Below are positions 37,519-45,154 of a stretch of 64,000 nucleotides of DNA, piece after piece. Positions within the stretch are counted from its first letter, which is position 1; each line of letters begins with the position of its first letter. The position numbers and the translations under genes were made by a program. Under the pieces are notes generated by a model. The model was not told the DNA's origin, did not search any database, and worked only from the letters and a program-made list of their open reading frames with translations. The stretch is from Alphaproteobacteria bacterium AO1-B (GTDB lineage Bacteria; Pseudomonadota; Alphaproteobacteria; Rhizobiales; Stappiaceae): positions 868,001 through 932,000 of the forward strand of contig MLAX01000001.1 of NCBI GenBank assembly GCA_001890945.1. The letters run 5' to 3'.

Positions 37519-38652
37519 TTAGAACAAGTCCAGTTGCACGCCGCCTTTTTGCGGCTGGATAAAATGCTCGGTGGACAGCTTTTTCTTGCGCAAGTTCAGG
37601 CCGAGCCGTTTGGCGGTGAGCGAGAAGCGTTTGGCGATCTGGTCGGCATAGGGGCCGCGCCCGCGCATGCGCTCGCCCCATTTGGCGTCATAGTCCTTAC
37701 CGCCGCGCATGGAGCGGATCAGGTTCATCACGTGGCGGTAGCGGTCCGGGCGTTCCCGCAAAAGCCAGTCGCGAAAGAGTTCCGACACTTCCAGAGGCAG
37801 GCGTAGCAGAATGAAGGCCGCTTCGCTGGCCCCGTGCTCTGTCGCTGCCTCCAAAAGGGCCTCAATTTCACTGTCCGTCAGCGCAGGAATGATGGGGGCC
37901 ATCATGACGGAGGTCGGAATGCCTGCATCGCTCAAGGCTTGGACCGCTGCGAGACGCTTGTGCGGCGCGGATGCGCGGGGTTCCATGGCGCGGCACAGCT
38001 TTTTGTCGAGCGTCGTGATTGACAAGGCCACCTTGACCAGATTGCGCTCGGCCATTCGCGACAGAATGTCGATGTCCCGTGTCACGAGCGCTGATTTAGT
38101 GACGATGGCGACCGGGTGGCCGCAGGCCTCCAGCACTTCCAGGATCTCCGGCATCAGCTTGTAGCTGCGTTCCATCGGTTGGTAGGGATCGGTGTTGGTG
38201 CCGATAGCAATAACCTTGGGCTGATACCCCGGCTTGGAGAGCTCCCGCTCAAGGAGCGCTGCGGCGTTGGGTTTGGCAAAGAGCCGGGTTTCAAAGTCCA
38301 GCCCGGGTGAGAGGCCCATAAACGCGTGGCTGGGCCTCGCAAAACAGTAGATGCAGCCATGCTCGCAGCCGCGATAAGGATTGATCGAGCGATCGAAGGA
38401 GATGTCCGGTGACTCGTTGCGGGTGATGATCGTCCGCGCGCGCTCTTCTTGCACCTCTGTCTTGAGAGGCGGCAATTGATCAAGGCTGTCCCAGCCGTCG
38501 TCAAAGGCTTCTTTCGACAAGGGTTCGAACCGCCCCGAGCGGTTCGTTGCGGCCGCACGCCCCCGGCGCCGGTCGGCCGCCATATGGCTCAGATCTGCCG
38601 TATCGGGCGCCAATTGAGCAGAACCAGAGGAAATTGTGGGTGCAAGTGTCAT
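37519..38652 (-). CDS. PA0069-family radical SAM protein (SplB-like)
   Basis: 377-aa radical SAM protein of the PA0069 / spore-photoproduct-lyase-like group (COG1533). The 4Fe-4S cysteines are in YRGCEHGCIYCFAR (C-x3-C-x2-C). The rest (VIAIGTNTDPYQPMER, VALSITTLDKKL) follows the SAM-binding barrel. The reaction is unknown for this group. A LexA-type box lies 20 bases upstream, so it is probably induced by DNA damage, which fits a repair-related role. Confidence 0.9.
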   Translation of the reverse strand: MTLAPTISSGSAQLAPDTADLSHMAADRRRGRAAATNRSGRFEPLSKEAFDDGWDSLDQLPPLKTEVQEERARTIITRNESPDISFDRSINPYRGCEHGCIYCFARPSHAFMGLSPGLDFETRLFAKPNAAALLERELSKPGYQPKVIAIGTNTDPYQPMERSYKLMPEILEVLEACGHPVAIVTKSALVTRDIDILSRMAERNLVKVALSITTLDKKLCRAMEPRASAPHKRLAAVQALSDAGIPTSVMMAPIIPALTDSEIEALLEAATEHGASEAAFILLRLPLEVSELFRDWLLRERPDRYRHVMNLIRSMRGGKDYDAKWGERMRGRGPYADQIAKRFSLTAKRLGLNLRKKKLSTEHFIQPQKGGVQLDLF

Positions 38653-38672
38653 AGACTGCCGACTCTTTATGA

Positions 38673-38687
38673 GAACAATACAAGAAC
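38673..38687 (-). promoter_or_regulatory. LexA (SOS) box upstream of the radical SAM gene
   Basis: GAAC-AATACAA-GAAC fits the alphaproteobacterial LexA motif (GTTC-N7-GTTC on the gene strand). It is 20 bases before the radical SAM start and 73 bases before the divergent glycosyltransferase. Confidence 0.7.
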
Positions 38688-38759
38688 ATTATCTAGAATC
38701 CGGCGCCGAACAAGCCCCTTCTCTCGCACTTTCGAAAATTTCATGTCATAGAAAGGGTC

Positions 38760-39452
38760 ATGATTAGTGTCATAATTCCGACTGAAAACGCAGAACTCGA
38801 CCTTGTTCACGCACTGGCTGCCTTGGTGCCGGCCGCAGCCGAGGGCGTTGTTCGGGAAGTTGTCGTTGTGGACGGCGGATCGACCGATAACACGGCGATG
38901 GTCGCCGATGCGGCAGGCTGCACGTTTGTGACGCGCAATGGGCCGCGCAGCGAGCGCCTCGCACATGGCGCAAGTGTTGCCAAACGCGGCGAATGGCTGT
39001 TGTTCCTGCAGCCTGAAACTCTTCTGGAAAGCGGTTGGCACCATGAAGCGCAGGCGTTTATCGAGCGGGCAGGGCGCACCCCGAAAGGGCCAAAGACAGC
39101 TGCAGCCTTCCGCTTGCGGTACGAGGCCTTCGGGCTTGGTCCCAGGTTGTCGGAAAAGGCAGCTTCTGTGCGCAGCCAGCTGCTTGGTATGCCCTACGGC
39201 AATCAGGGCCTTCTGATCTCCCGCCAGTTCTACGAAAAGCTTGGTGGCCATCGGCCGTTGCCCGAAATGGAAGATCTGGACCTTGCAAAACGCATCGGTC
39301 GCAGCCGCATGGTGTTTTTACGCGCGGCGGCCGTATCTGCGGGTGAGCCGGGAGCAGCTGGCTATGCCACTGGCCTGCGTCAGGCTTTGGCGCGCTTTGC
39401 CGTTGGCGCCCTTCGTGTTCCAACAAGCCTTGCGGTCAAGCTGCACGGGTAA
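38760..39452 (+). CDS. Family 2 glycosyltransferase
   Basis: 230-aa GT-A fold transferase: ISVIIPTENAELDLVHAL start, sugar-nucleotide Asp in VVVDGGSTDNTA, then EMEDLDLAKRIGRS as the catalytic acidic motif. No membrane segments. It resembles the small TIGR04283-type glycosyltransferases. The usual metal-binding DxD is replaced by a less typical QPET. Acceptor unknown. It stands alone, divergent from the SOS-type promoter. Confidence 0.85.
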   Translation: MISVIIPTENAELDLVHALAALVPAAAEGVVREVVVVDGGSTDNTAMVADAAGCTFVTRNGPRSERLAHGASVAKRGEWLLFLQPETLLESGWHHEAQAFIERAGRTPKGPKTAAAFRLRYEAFGLGPRLSEKAASVRSQLLGMPYGNQGLLISRQFYEKLGGHRPLPEMEDLDLAKRIGRSRMVFLRAAAVSAGEPGAAGYATGLRQALARFAVGALRVPTSLAVKLHG

Positions 39453-39506
39453 TCGGCTGCCAGCGCAGTTCGCTTCAGACTTGCGAATTCCACGGTAACT
39501 TCGGCG

Positions 39507-39580
39507 CCGTCCCGGTCCCCGAGCCGGGACCGATTAGGCTTCGTGTTTGATCCCGGATCTCCGCGTTGCTTCGTCCGGGA
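39507..39580. repeat. Dispersed repeat family B, copy 2
   Basis: CCGTCCCGGTCCCCGAGCCG, a variable spacer, then TCCCGGATCTCCGCGTTGCT and CGTCCGGGA. Near-identical core to the copy at 37409. Confidence 0.75.
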
Positions 39581-39658
39581 AGGCACCTCGATCGCGTTGC
39601 GGTGCTGATTGCTGTCAGGCATAGCCCTTCTGAAGTCGGCTGGAGAGCACCAGCAGAG

Positions 39659-39755
39659 CCACCCCTGCGAAGGCAGGGATCCAGTACACCGAGAATTTCG
39701 TTGTTCCGGAGATGGCCCCGCATGTTACTGGGCCCCTGCCTGCGCAGGGGCGGCC
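39659..39755. repeat. Dispersed repeat family A, copy 2
   Basis: The left hairpin ACCCCTGC / GCAGGGAT and the right hairpin GCCCCTGC / GCAGGGGC bracket about 50 unrelated bases. It lies about 80 bp after repeat B copy 2, so the two families are interleaved in this gap between convergent genes. Confidence 0.75.
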
Positions 39756-39790
39756 GTGTGGACGAAGGGAGACTCTCTGCGGGAAAAGAC

Positions 39791-40849
39791 TTACGCGGCG
39801 TAGAGCGAACCGGTGCGGGTTTTCAGAAACGCATCCAGCGGAATGTCTTCCTGCTTCAGGAAACCGGTTGCCGGCAAGGCGCCGTCCCGGACCATCTCGA
39901 TGACTGCAACGACAGAGGCTGATGTGGTCCAGGCAATCGCCGTGCGCATCTGGCCGCCGATCTCTATCGGTTTGTAAGCCCGCACGAATTCCTCCCGGCG
40001 CGGGCGGCCGTCGATGGTGCCTTCGGACGCCACATGCACATAGACGACATCATTGTCGGTTGGTGGTTTGGCGTGCACCAGAATTTCCCCGGCTTCCTGA
40101 CGGCGCTCACGCATCAGGAGTTCGTGGAAGAAGAAGTTCATCAGTTCGGCGTGACCGGGATAGCGCATGGTCTTGTAGTCGATGTTGGCGACCTTGCCCA
40201 AATAGGTCTCGCACATGGTCCCGAGCCCGCCGGAGGTGGTGAACGCCTCCAGTTTCATGCCGTCGATGTAGATCGTTTCCAGCCACTCCATCGGCGAAAC
40301 CCACTTGCGCACGCCATCCTCGATCACTTCACAGTCGTTGAGGTACTCGTTAACGACGCCGTCCGGGGACCAGTTGAAGGCATAGCCCATCAGCCCGGTC
40401 GGGTTTTGCGGCAGCGCGCCGACACGCATCCGGCAGGACCGGCAGTCGTCGAAGTCGCCGATTTGTTTGGCGCCAACGATGCCAACAAACCCGGGCGCCA
40501 GACCGCATTGCGGGGCCATGAGACCCTTGGCGGTTTCGCTCATCTCGATGATCGCCTTGGTGGTCGGCACATCCTCAGTCAGATCAAAATAATGGATCCC
40601 GGTCGCATGGGCGGCCGTCGCAACACCGACATTGAGCTGATAGGGCAGGCAGGAGAGGACGGCATCGACGCCCTTGAACATCTGCAGTAGGCCATCATAG
40701 GCCTTCAAGTCTGCAGACTGTACAGAAAACGGCAGGTCTTCGCGGGGCGCATGCTGGTCATAGGCATGAACCTCGAAGCCGGAGTCGTGCAACAGCCGAG
40801 CCGCCAAAGCGCCGACCTTACCCAATCCGAGCACTGCTATTTTCTTCAT
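39791..40849 (-). CDS. Saccharopine dehydrogenase-like NAD(P)-dependent enzyme
   Basis: 352-aa protein with an N-terminal Rossmann fold (IAVLGLGKVGALAARLLHDS) and the saccharopine dehydrogenase C-terminal domain (APQCGLAPGFVGIVGA, GEILVHAKPPTDND). Bacterial members often act in lysine catabolism or carboxynorspermidine-type reactions. The divergent Lrp-type regulator suggests control by an amino acid, which supports lysine or related amino-acid breakdown. The exact substrate is inferred only. Confidence 0.82.
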   Translation of the reverse strand: MKKIAVLGLGKVGALAARLLHDSGFEVHAYDQHAPREDLPFSVQSADLKAYDGLLQMFKGVDAVLSCLPYQLNVGVATAAHATGIHYFDLTEDVPTTKAIIEMSETAKGLMAPQCGLAPGFVGIVGAKQIGDFDDCRSCRMRVGALPQNPTGLMGYAFNWSPDGVVNEYLNDCEVIEDGVRKWVSPMEWLETIYIDGMKLEAFTTSGGLGTMCETYLGKVANIDYKTMRYPGHAELMNFFFHELLMRERRQEAGEILVHAKPPTDNDVVYVHVASEGTIDGRPRREEFVRAYKPIEIGGQMRTAIAWTTSASVVAVIEMVRDGALPATGFLKQEDIPLDAFLKTRTGSLYAA

Positions 40850-41035
40850 GAATTCCCCCTTAGGTGATGACTGGTTTCCCCAGACAGGACCGGTTCAGTC
40901 ACCACAGCAATCGACATTCCACTTCCCGCCAAGAAGCTGTTGGACCGCATTAAGCCTTGAGTCTGTGTCAACCAAAATGTCAAAAAATCTTACAAAACGG
41001 GAGTTTTATGGCAAAATGATAACTGGAGACGAGGC

Positions 41036-41104
41036 GCCGCCCCGGTCACGAGCCGGTTTCGTTTCGGCCCTGGTCCCGGATCTCCGTTGCACTGTGTCCG
41101 GGAC
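41036..41104. repeat. Dispersed repeat family B, copy 3
   Basis: GCCGCCCCGGTCACGAGCCG, a spacer, then GGTCCCGGATCTCCGTTGCA and TGTCCGGGA. It lies inside the 308-bp divergent region between the saccharopine dehydrogenase-like gene and the Lrp gene. Confidence 0.7.
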
Positions 41105-41157
41105 AGCACATGGACGGGCCCTTGATGCTGGCCGAAGACAACAAATGAGAAGTAATC

Positions 41158-41583
41158 ATGGATGACCTGGATCACCGCCTGCTTCATCTCTTGACGCGCG
41201 ATGCCCGTGCTTCTGTCACGGATTTGTCGGCAGCGCTTGGGGTGTCGCGCGGCACAGTGCAAAACCGGATTGACCGTCTCTTGCACCAGAAGGTCATACA
41301 CCGGTTCACCGTCGAGCTCGGGCAGTCGGAAGAAGATCACCAGATCAGCGCCTTCACATTGATCCGGTTGGCGGCGGACGATGGGCGGGCAACGCAAGCA
41401 GCACTTCGGCGGATCGATGCGATTACCGACATTCACACGCTCAGCGGTGCGTTTGATTTGGTCGCCGAGCTTCGTGTCCGCTCACTGAAGATCCTCGATC
41501 AGACTCTCGATCAAATCCGCGCCTTGCCGGAGGTGGCGGAAACCCAAAGTCACATCCGTTTGGCCTCCGCGGGTAAGCGCTAA
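41158..41583 (+). CDS. Lrp/AsnC family transcriptional regulator
   Basis: 141-aa regulator: N-terminal helix-turn-helix (DDLDHRLLHLLTRDARASVT, LSAALGVSRGTVQNRIDRLL) and a C-terminal RAM ligand domain. It is shorter than classic Lrp (about 160 aa). Divergent from the saccharopine dehydrogenase-like gene, which is its likely target. Confidence 0.92.
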   Translation: MDDLDHRLLHLLTRDARASVTDLSAALGVSRGTVQNRIDRLLHQKVIHRFTVELGQSEEDHQISAFTLIRLAADDGRATQAALRRIDAITDIHTLSGAFDLVAELRVRSLKILDQTLDQIRALPEVAETQSHIRLASAGKR

Positions 41584-41612
41584 CCGTTACAGCCCAGAGT
41601 TAACTAGCTTGG

Positions 41613-41712
41613 CCATCCCTGCGTAGGCAGGGATCCAGTATTCTGGGGCCTTGCGGTTTTGTTCCACGCTGGCAGCGGTGATTGCTGGGCCCCTGCCTGC
41701 GCAGGGGCGGCC
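41613..41712. repeat. Dispersed repeat family A, copy 3
   Basis: CCATCCCTGCGTAGGCAGGG at the left and GGGCCCCTGCCTGCGCAGGG at the right, 100 bp end to end as in copy 1. Between the Lrp gene and moaB. Confidence 0.8.
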
Positions 41713-41753
41713 GAGTGGACAAAGGGCGAATTCTTGTTTCTTGAGACTTGCTG

Positions 41754-41820
41754 CCGTCCCGGTCTTGAGCCGGGACCTCTGGCCGGTCATGCCCCTAGAT
41801 CGTGGATCTTCGCCCCGTTG
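41754..41820. repeat. Dispersed repeat family B, copy 4 (degenerate)
   Basis: GTCCCGGTCTTGAGCCGGGA is intact, but the right half has drifted (ATCGTGGATCTTCGCCCC). It follows repeat A copy 3 by about 40 bp. Confidence 0.6.
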
Positions 41821-41838
41821 CCTTGAGAACGGCACTTC

Positions 41839-41862
41839 AGTCGCAGTCGCAGTCGCAGTCGG
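41839..41862. repeat. Hexanucleotide tandem repeat (AGTCGC, about four units)
   Basis: Four tandem copies of AGTCGC, the last ending AGTCGG, just downstream of the moaB stop codon. A short simple-sequence tract that may vary in copy number. Confidence 0.7.
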
Positions 41863-41867
41863 TGGCC

Positions 41868-42425
41868 TCAGGCTTCCCGCAGTTTCCCGCGTTTCAGGTG
41901 CTCGTCCAGCCGCGGCATGATTTCCACGAAATTGCACGGCATGTGGCGGTAGTCGAGTTGCCACTTCAAGATGCCATCCCAGGCGTCCTTGCAGGCACCG
42001 GGGGAGCCGGGCAGGACGAAGATATAGGTGGCTCCGGCCACACCGCCGGTTGCCCGGGACTGGATGGTGGACGTGCCGATCTTGTCATAGGAAATCCGGT
42101 GAAAGACTTCAGAAAACCCATCCATTTTCTTTTCAAAGAGCGGTTCCATCGCCTCGGGCGTGACGTCCCGGCCGGTAAAGCCCGTACCGCCGGTGGAGAT
42201 GATCACGTCGACGCCGTCCTTTGAAATCCAGTCCTTGGCAATCGCCTGGATCGCGGGCACGTCGTCTTGAACGATTTTGCGGTCGGCCAGCGTGTGCCCT
42301 GCCTTTTCCAACCGATCCACCAGCGTGTTTCCGGATCTGTCGTCCTCCGACTTCCGCGTGTCGGACACGGTCAACACGGCAATGTTCAGCGGAATGAACG
42401 GACGGCTTTCATCAAGACGGGACAT
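41868..42425 (-). CDS. moaB: Molybdenum cofactor biosynthesis protein B
   Basis: 185-aa MogA/MoaB-fold protein acting on molybdopterin (adenylylation step in the MogA subgroup). Motifs: NIAVLTVSDTR, DVIISTGGTGFTGRDVTPEA and LPGSPGACKDAWDGIL. AGGAG precedes the ATG at 42425. No other cofactor genes are nearby. Confidence 0.95.
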   Translation of the reverse strand: MSRLDESRPFIPLNIAVLTVSDTRKSEDDRSGNTLVDRLEKAGHTLADRKIVQDDVPAIQAIAKDWISKDGVDVIISTGGTGFTGRDVTPEAMEPLFEKKMDGFSEVFHRISYDKIGTSTIQSRATGGVAGATYIFVLPGSPGACKDAWDGILKWQLDYRHMPCNFVEIMPRLDEHLKRGKLREA

Positions 42426-42543
42426 TTTGGGCTCCTGTTTGATTAGAGACATAGGTGATTACCAAAGCCTGTGCCAGAGGAACGGACCGGCTGCGTCCCG
42501 CCTCCACGAATATTACATCGGCTGGAATAAGATGACCTGAGAG

Positions 42544-42580
42544 TAGGCCCCGGGTCTCGCTGTGCTCGCCCGGGGTGACA
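42544..42580. repeat. Hairpin repeat C, left of the GIY-YIG gene
   Basis: TAGGCCCCGGGTCTCG, a short loop, then CTCGCCCGGGGTGACA. It ends at the base before the stop codon of the GIY-YIG gene and is nearly the reverse complement of the element at 42902. Confidence 0.75.
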
Positions 42581-42859
42581 TTATTGGCTATTCAAGAGGT
42601 CTTTCCATCCGGGGTTTTCTGTTTCAATCAGCTGAATTTTCCAAGCCCTTCGCCATTTCTTTAGGCGCTTTTCCTGGGCGATTGCCTCGTCGATGCTTTC
42701 GAACTGTGCAGCATAAACGAGCCTCGTTACGGCGTGTTTAGTGGTGAAGCCGGAGCCAGTTCCCTGTTTGTGTTCAAAAACACGCCGTGCGAGATCGTTG
42801 GTAACGCCGACATAAAGCGTTCCGTTCAATCGGCTTGCAAGGATGTAAACGTAGTACAT
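42581..42859 (-). CDS. GIY-YIG nuclease-like small protein (YhbQ group)
   Basis: 92-aa single-domain GIY-YIG protein: VYILASRLNGTLYVGVTNDL carries the two half-motifs (YVYIL and LYVGVT), followed by the Arg of RRVFEHK, and a Glu in IAQEKRLKKWRR. This is the COG2827 form found in many copies in some genomes; cellular function is unknown. It is flanked on both sides by inverted copies of the same GC-rich hairpin. No good Shine-Dalgarno at usual spacing. Confidence 0.9.
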   Translation of the reverse strand: MYYVYILASRLNGTLYVGVTNDLARRVFEHKQGTGSGFTTKHAVTRLVYAAQFESIDEAIAQEKRLKKWRRAWKIQLIETENPGWKDLLNSQ

Positions 42860-42901
42860 CCTCTATCTTTGGTGGATGGTAAGTGACTCGGCAACCCTGA
42901 C

Positions 42902-42936
42902 GTCACCCCGGGCGAACTTGTGAGACCCGGGGCCTA
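42902..42936. repeat. Hairpin repeat C, right of the GIY-YIG gene (inverted)
   Basis: GTCACCCCGGGCGA, a short loop, then TGAGACCCGGGGCCTA. Its reverse complement matches the element at 42544 in both arms, with the loop varying. Confidence 0.75.
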
Positions 42937-43137
42937 CTCGCCTTTCCGCAGGTAAGCGGATCGGAAAGCGCGCGGAGATCGGGGTCAGAAGATAATTCAG
43001 ATTTGAGCAGATCAGCCCTTCGCAGATTTTTTGAAATAAAATTACAAAAAATAACAAGATTAAGACACTTGCATTCAAAATAGGTCAGTATTATTGACTT
43101 AATTAATTCACGTCACAAGAAACCAAATGAGCCAAGC

Positions 43138-44364
43138 ATGATGACCTGGGACGCCGTATTGGCGACGCGCGCAAAGCGCATGAGTGCATCTGAAATCCGC
43201 GAGCTTCTGAAACTCCTGGACCAGCCGGATATCATCTCCTTTGCCGGCGGCATTCCCGACCCGGCGCTGTTTCCGGCGGACGCCTTCCGCGCGGCCTATG
43301 CGGATGCCCTGAGCGGCGATGCGGCCGCTACCGGTCTGCAGTATTCGGTCAGCGAGGGCAGTTTGCGTCTGCGTCGGTGGCTTGTTGGAGAAATGGCAAA
43401 GCTCGGCGTTTCATGCGGCCCGGAAAACATCCTGATCACCTCAGGCTCGCAGCAGGCGCTCGATTTCCTCGGAAAACTGTTCTTGTCTGCAAATGACACT
43501 GCCCTGGTTGGTTGGCCGACCTATCTGGGGGCCTTGCAGGCCTTCAATGCCTACGAGCCGAATTACGACCGGCTGGACCCGATGACCAACCGATCCGCAG
43601 ATGATTACCGGGCAACAGCCGAAGAGCGCGGTGGCAAGGTCAAGTTTGCGTATCTGTCGCCGGACTTTGCCAACCCGACGGGGGAAACAATGGATGAAGC
43701 GGGCCGCCGGCGGTTGCTTGGACTTGCCGACGAATTGGACTGTGCGGTCATCGAGGATGGCGCGTATCAGAGCCTGCGGTATGACGGGACACCTGTTCCT
43801 CCCGTTCTCGCGCTCGACTGTGCCCGGTCTGGCGGCATTGAAAACACCCGGACGCTCTATTGTGGCAGCTTTTCAAAAACACTGTCTCCCGGCCTGCGGC
43901 TTGGCTGGGTCTGTGCTGCAAAAGATGTGATCTCCCGTCTGGTGCTCTTGAAGCAGGCAGGCGATCTGCACTCTTCAAGCCTCAATCAGGAAGCCATGGC
44001 ACGCGTTGCCGAAACCGTCTTTGACGCGCAAGTCGACAAGGTGTGCGCTGCCTACCGTGAGCGCCGGGATGCCATGCTGGCCGCACTTGAAACCCATATG
44101 CCGGAAGGGACCCGTTGGACCCGGCCTGAGGGCGGCATGTTCGTTTGGGTCGAGCTGCCGGAAGGCACGGATGCGGCGGATCTCCTTAAAGAAGCTGTCG
44201 AAACGGCCAAGATTGCCTTTGTTCCGGGCAAAGCGTTTTTCGCAGATGGAAGCGGCGGCAACACATTACGACTCAGCTTTTCAGCCACGACTCCGGAGAA
44301 GATCACCGAGGGTATTGCCCGTCTTGGTGCCTTGATTTCGAAGACTGTCACACCCGCGCTGTAA
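43138..44364 (+). CDS. PLP-dependent aminotransferase (2-aminoadipate aminotransferase-like)
   Basis: 408-aa class I/II aminotransferase of the group related to LysN / MocR catalytic domains, without the GntR DNA-binding domain. Motifs: ITSGSQQALDFLGKLF, LSPDFANPTGETMD, and the PLP lysine in GSFSKTLSPGLRLGW. The Met at 43141 is an equal alternative start. Substrates may be 2-aminoadipate, aromatic or branched amino acids. With the saccharopine dehydrogenase-like gene 2.3 kb away a lysine link is possible but unproven. Confidence 0.88.
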   Translation: MMTWDAVLATRAKRMSASEIRELLKLLDQPDIISFAGGIPDPALFPADAFRAAYADALSGDAAATGLQYSVSEGSLRLRRWLVGEMAKLGVSCGPENILITSGSQQALDFLGKLFLSANDTALVGWPTYLGALQAFNAYEPNYDRLDPMTNRSADDYRATAEERGGKVKFAYLSPDFANPTGETMDEAGRRRLLGLADELDCAVIEDGAYQSLRYDGTPVPPVLALDCARSGGIENTRTLYCGSFSKTLSPGLRLGWVCAAKDVISRLVLLKQAGDLHSSSLNQEAMARVAETVFDAQVDKVCAAYRERRDAMLAALETHMPEGTRWTRPEGGMFVWVELPEGTDAADLLKEAVETAKIAFVPGKAFFADGSGGNTLRLSFSATTPEKITEGIARLGALISKTVTPAL

Positions 44365-44402
44365 TAAGGTTTAGAATCAAAACAGCAAAGGGACAGTGCA
44401 GG

Positions 44403-45047
44403 ATGGCGTTGACGGATCAGCTCAACAATTATTGTGAACGCCTCGGTCCGGAGTTCTGGTCGGAACCTGTCAACGCCATAACCAACGCCGCCTTTGTTGT
44501 GGCGGCTCTCGCCGCTTATCTCTTGTGGCGGCGAAAGACGCCGGATGATTGGGTCGCGCTGTTTCTGATTTGTGTCGTGCTTGCGACCGGGATCGGGTCG
44601 TTTCTGTTCCACACATTCGCGACACGGTGGGCGCTTCTGGCTGATGTCATTCCGATTGTTGTCTTCATCCACGGGTTCTTGCTGTTCGCGCTCCGGCGCT
44701 TCCTCAACCTCCATTGGGTGATCAGCGTGTCGATCGTGATCGGCTTTTTCGTGCTCTCACCGATGGTGGGCGAGGTTTGGGCACCGCTGATCGGGTCCTC
44801 TGCCGGATACCTGCCCGCACTTCTGGCAATTTTCGTTGTGGGCGGGTTCTTTTATCAGCACGACAAAGCGCTTGCCAAACAAGTGCTTCTCATCGGGATA
44901 CTGTTTACCGTTTCGCTGACTTTCCGGACGCTGGATGGTCCGGTATGCAGTCAGCTGGCCCTCGGCACGCATTTCCTGTGGCATATTTTGAACGCTGCCG
45001 TGCTGTTTGGGCTGTTACGGGTTCTCATTTTGCATCGCGCCGGGTAA
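44403..45047 (+). CDS. Ceramidase-like membrane hydrolase (CREST superfamily)
   Basis: 214-aa protein with about seven hydrophobic helices. The alkaline-ceramidase active-site pattern is present: Ser66 and His70 in GSFLFHTF, Asp81 in LADVIPI, and His190/His194 in GTHFLWHILNA, the expected zinc ligands. The family cleaves amide bonds of sphingolipids or acts on related lipids and includes PAQR receptors. It follows the aminotransferase by 38 bases, so co-transcription is possible without an obvious functional link. Confidence 0.85.
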   Translation: MALTDQLNNYCERLGPEFWSEPVNAITNAAFVVAALAAYLLWRRKTPDDWVALFLICVVLATGIGSFLFHTFATRWALLADVIPIVVFIHGFLLFALRRFLNLHWVISVSIVIGFFVLSPMVGEVWAPLIGSSAGYLPALLAIFVVGGFFYQHDKALAKQVLLIGILFTVSLTFRTLDGPVCSQLALGTHFLWHILNAAVLFGLLRVLILHRAG

Positions 45048-45154
45048 AGGTCGAAGACAATTCATGAAATTTCGAAGGTCAGGATCGGATCGCCGGCTTA
45101 GACAGACGCACCAGATCAATGACCTTAGGGAAGCGGTAGGGAGACAAGAACGTC

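Noticed and set aside
34511..41712. CRISPR array made of the repeated elements
   Set aside because: The copies lie kilobases apart between genes, with two hairpins each; there is no regular repeat-spacer array and no cas gene.
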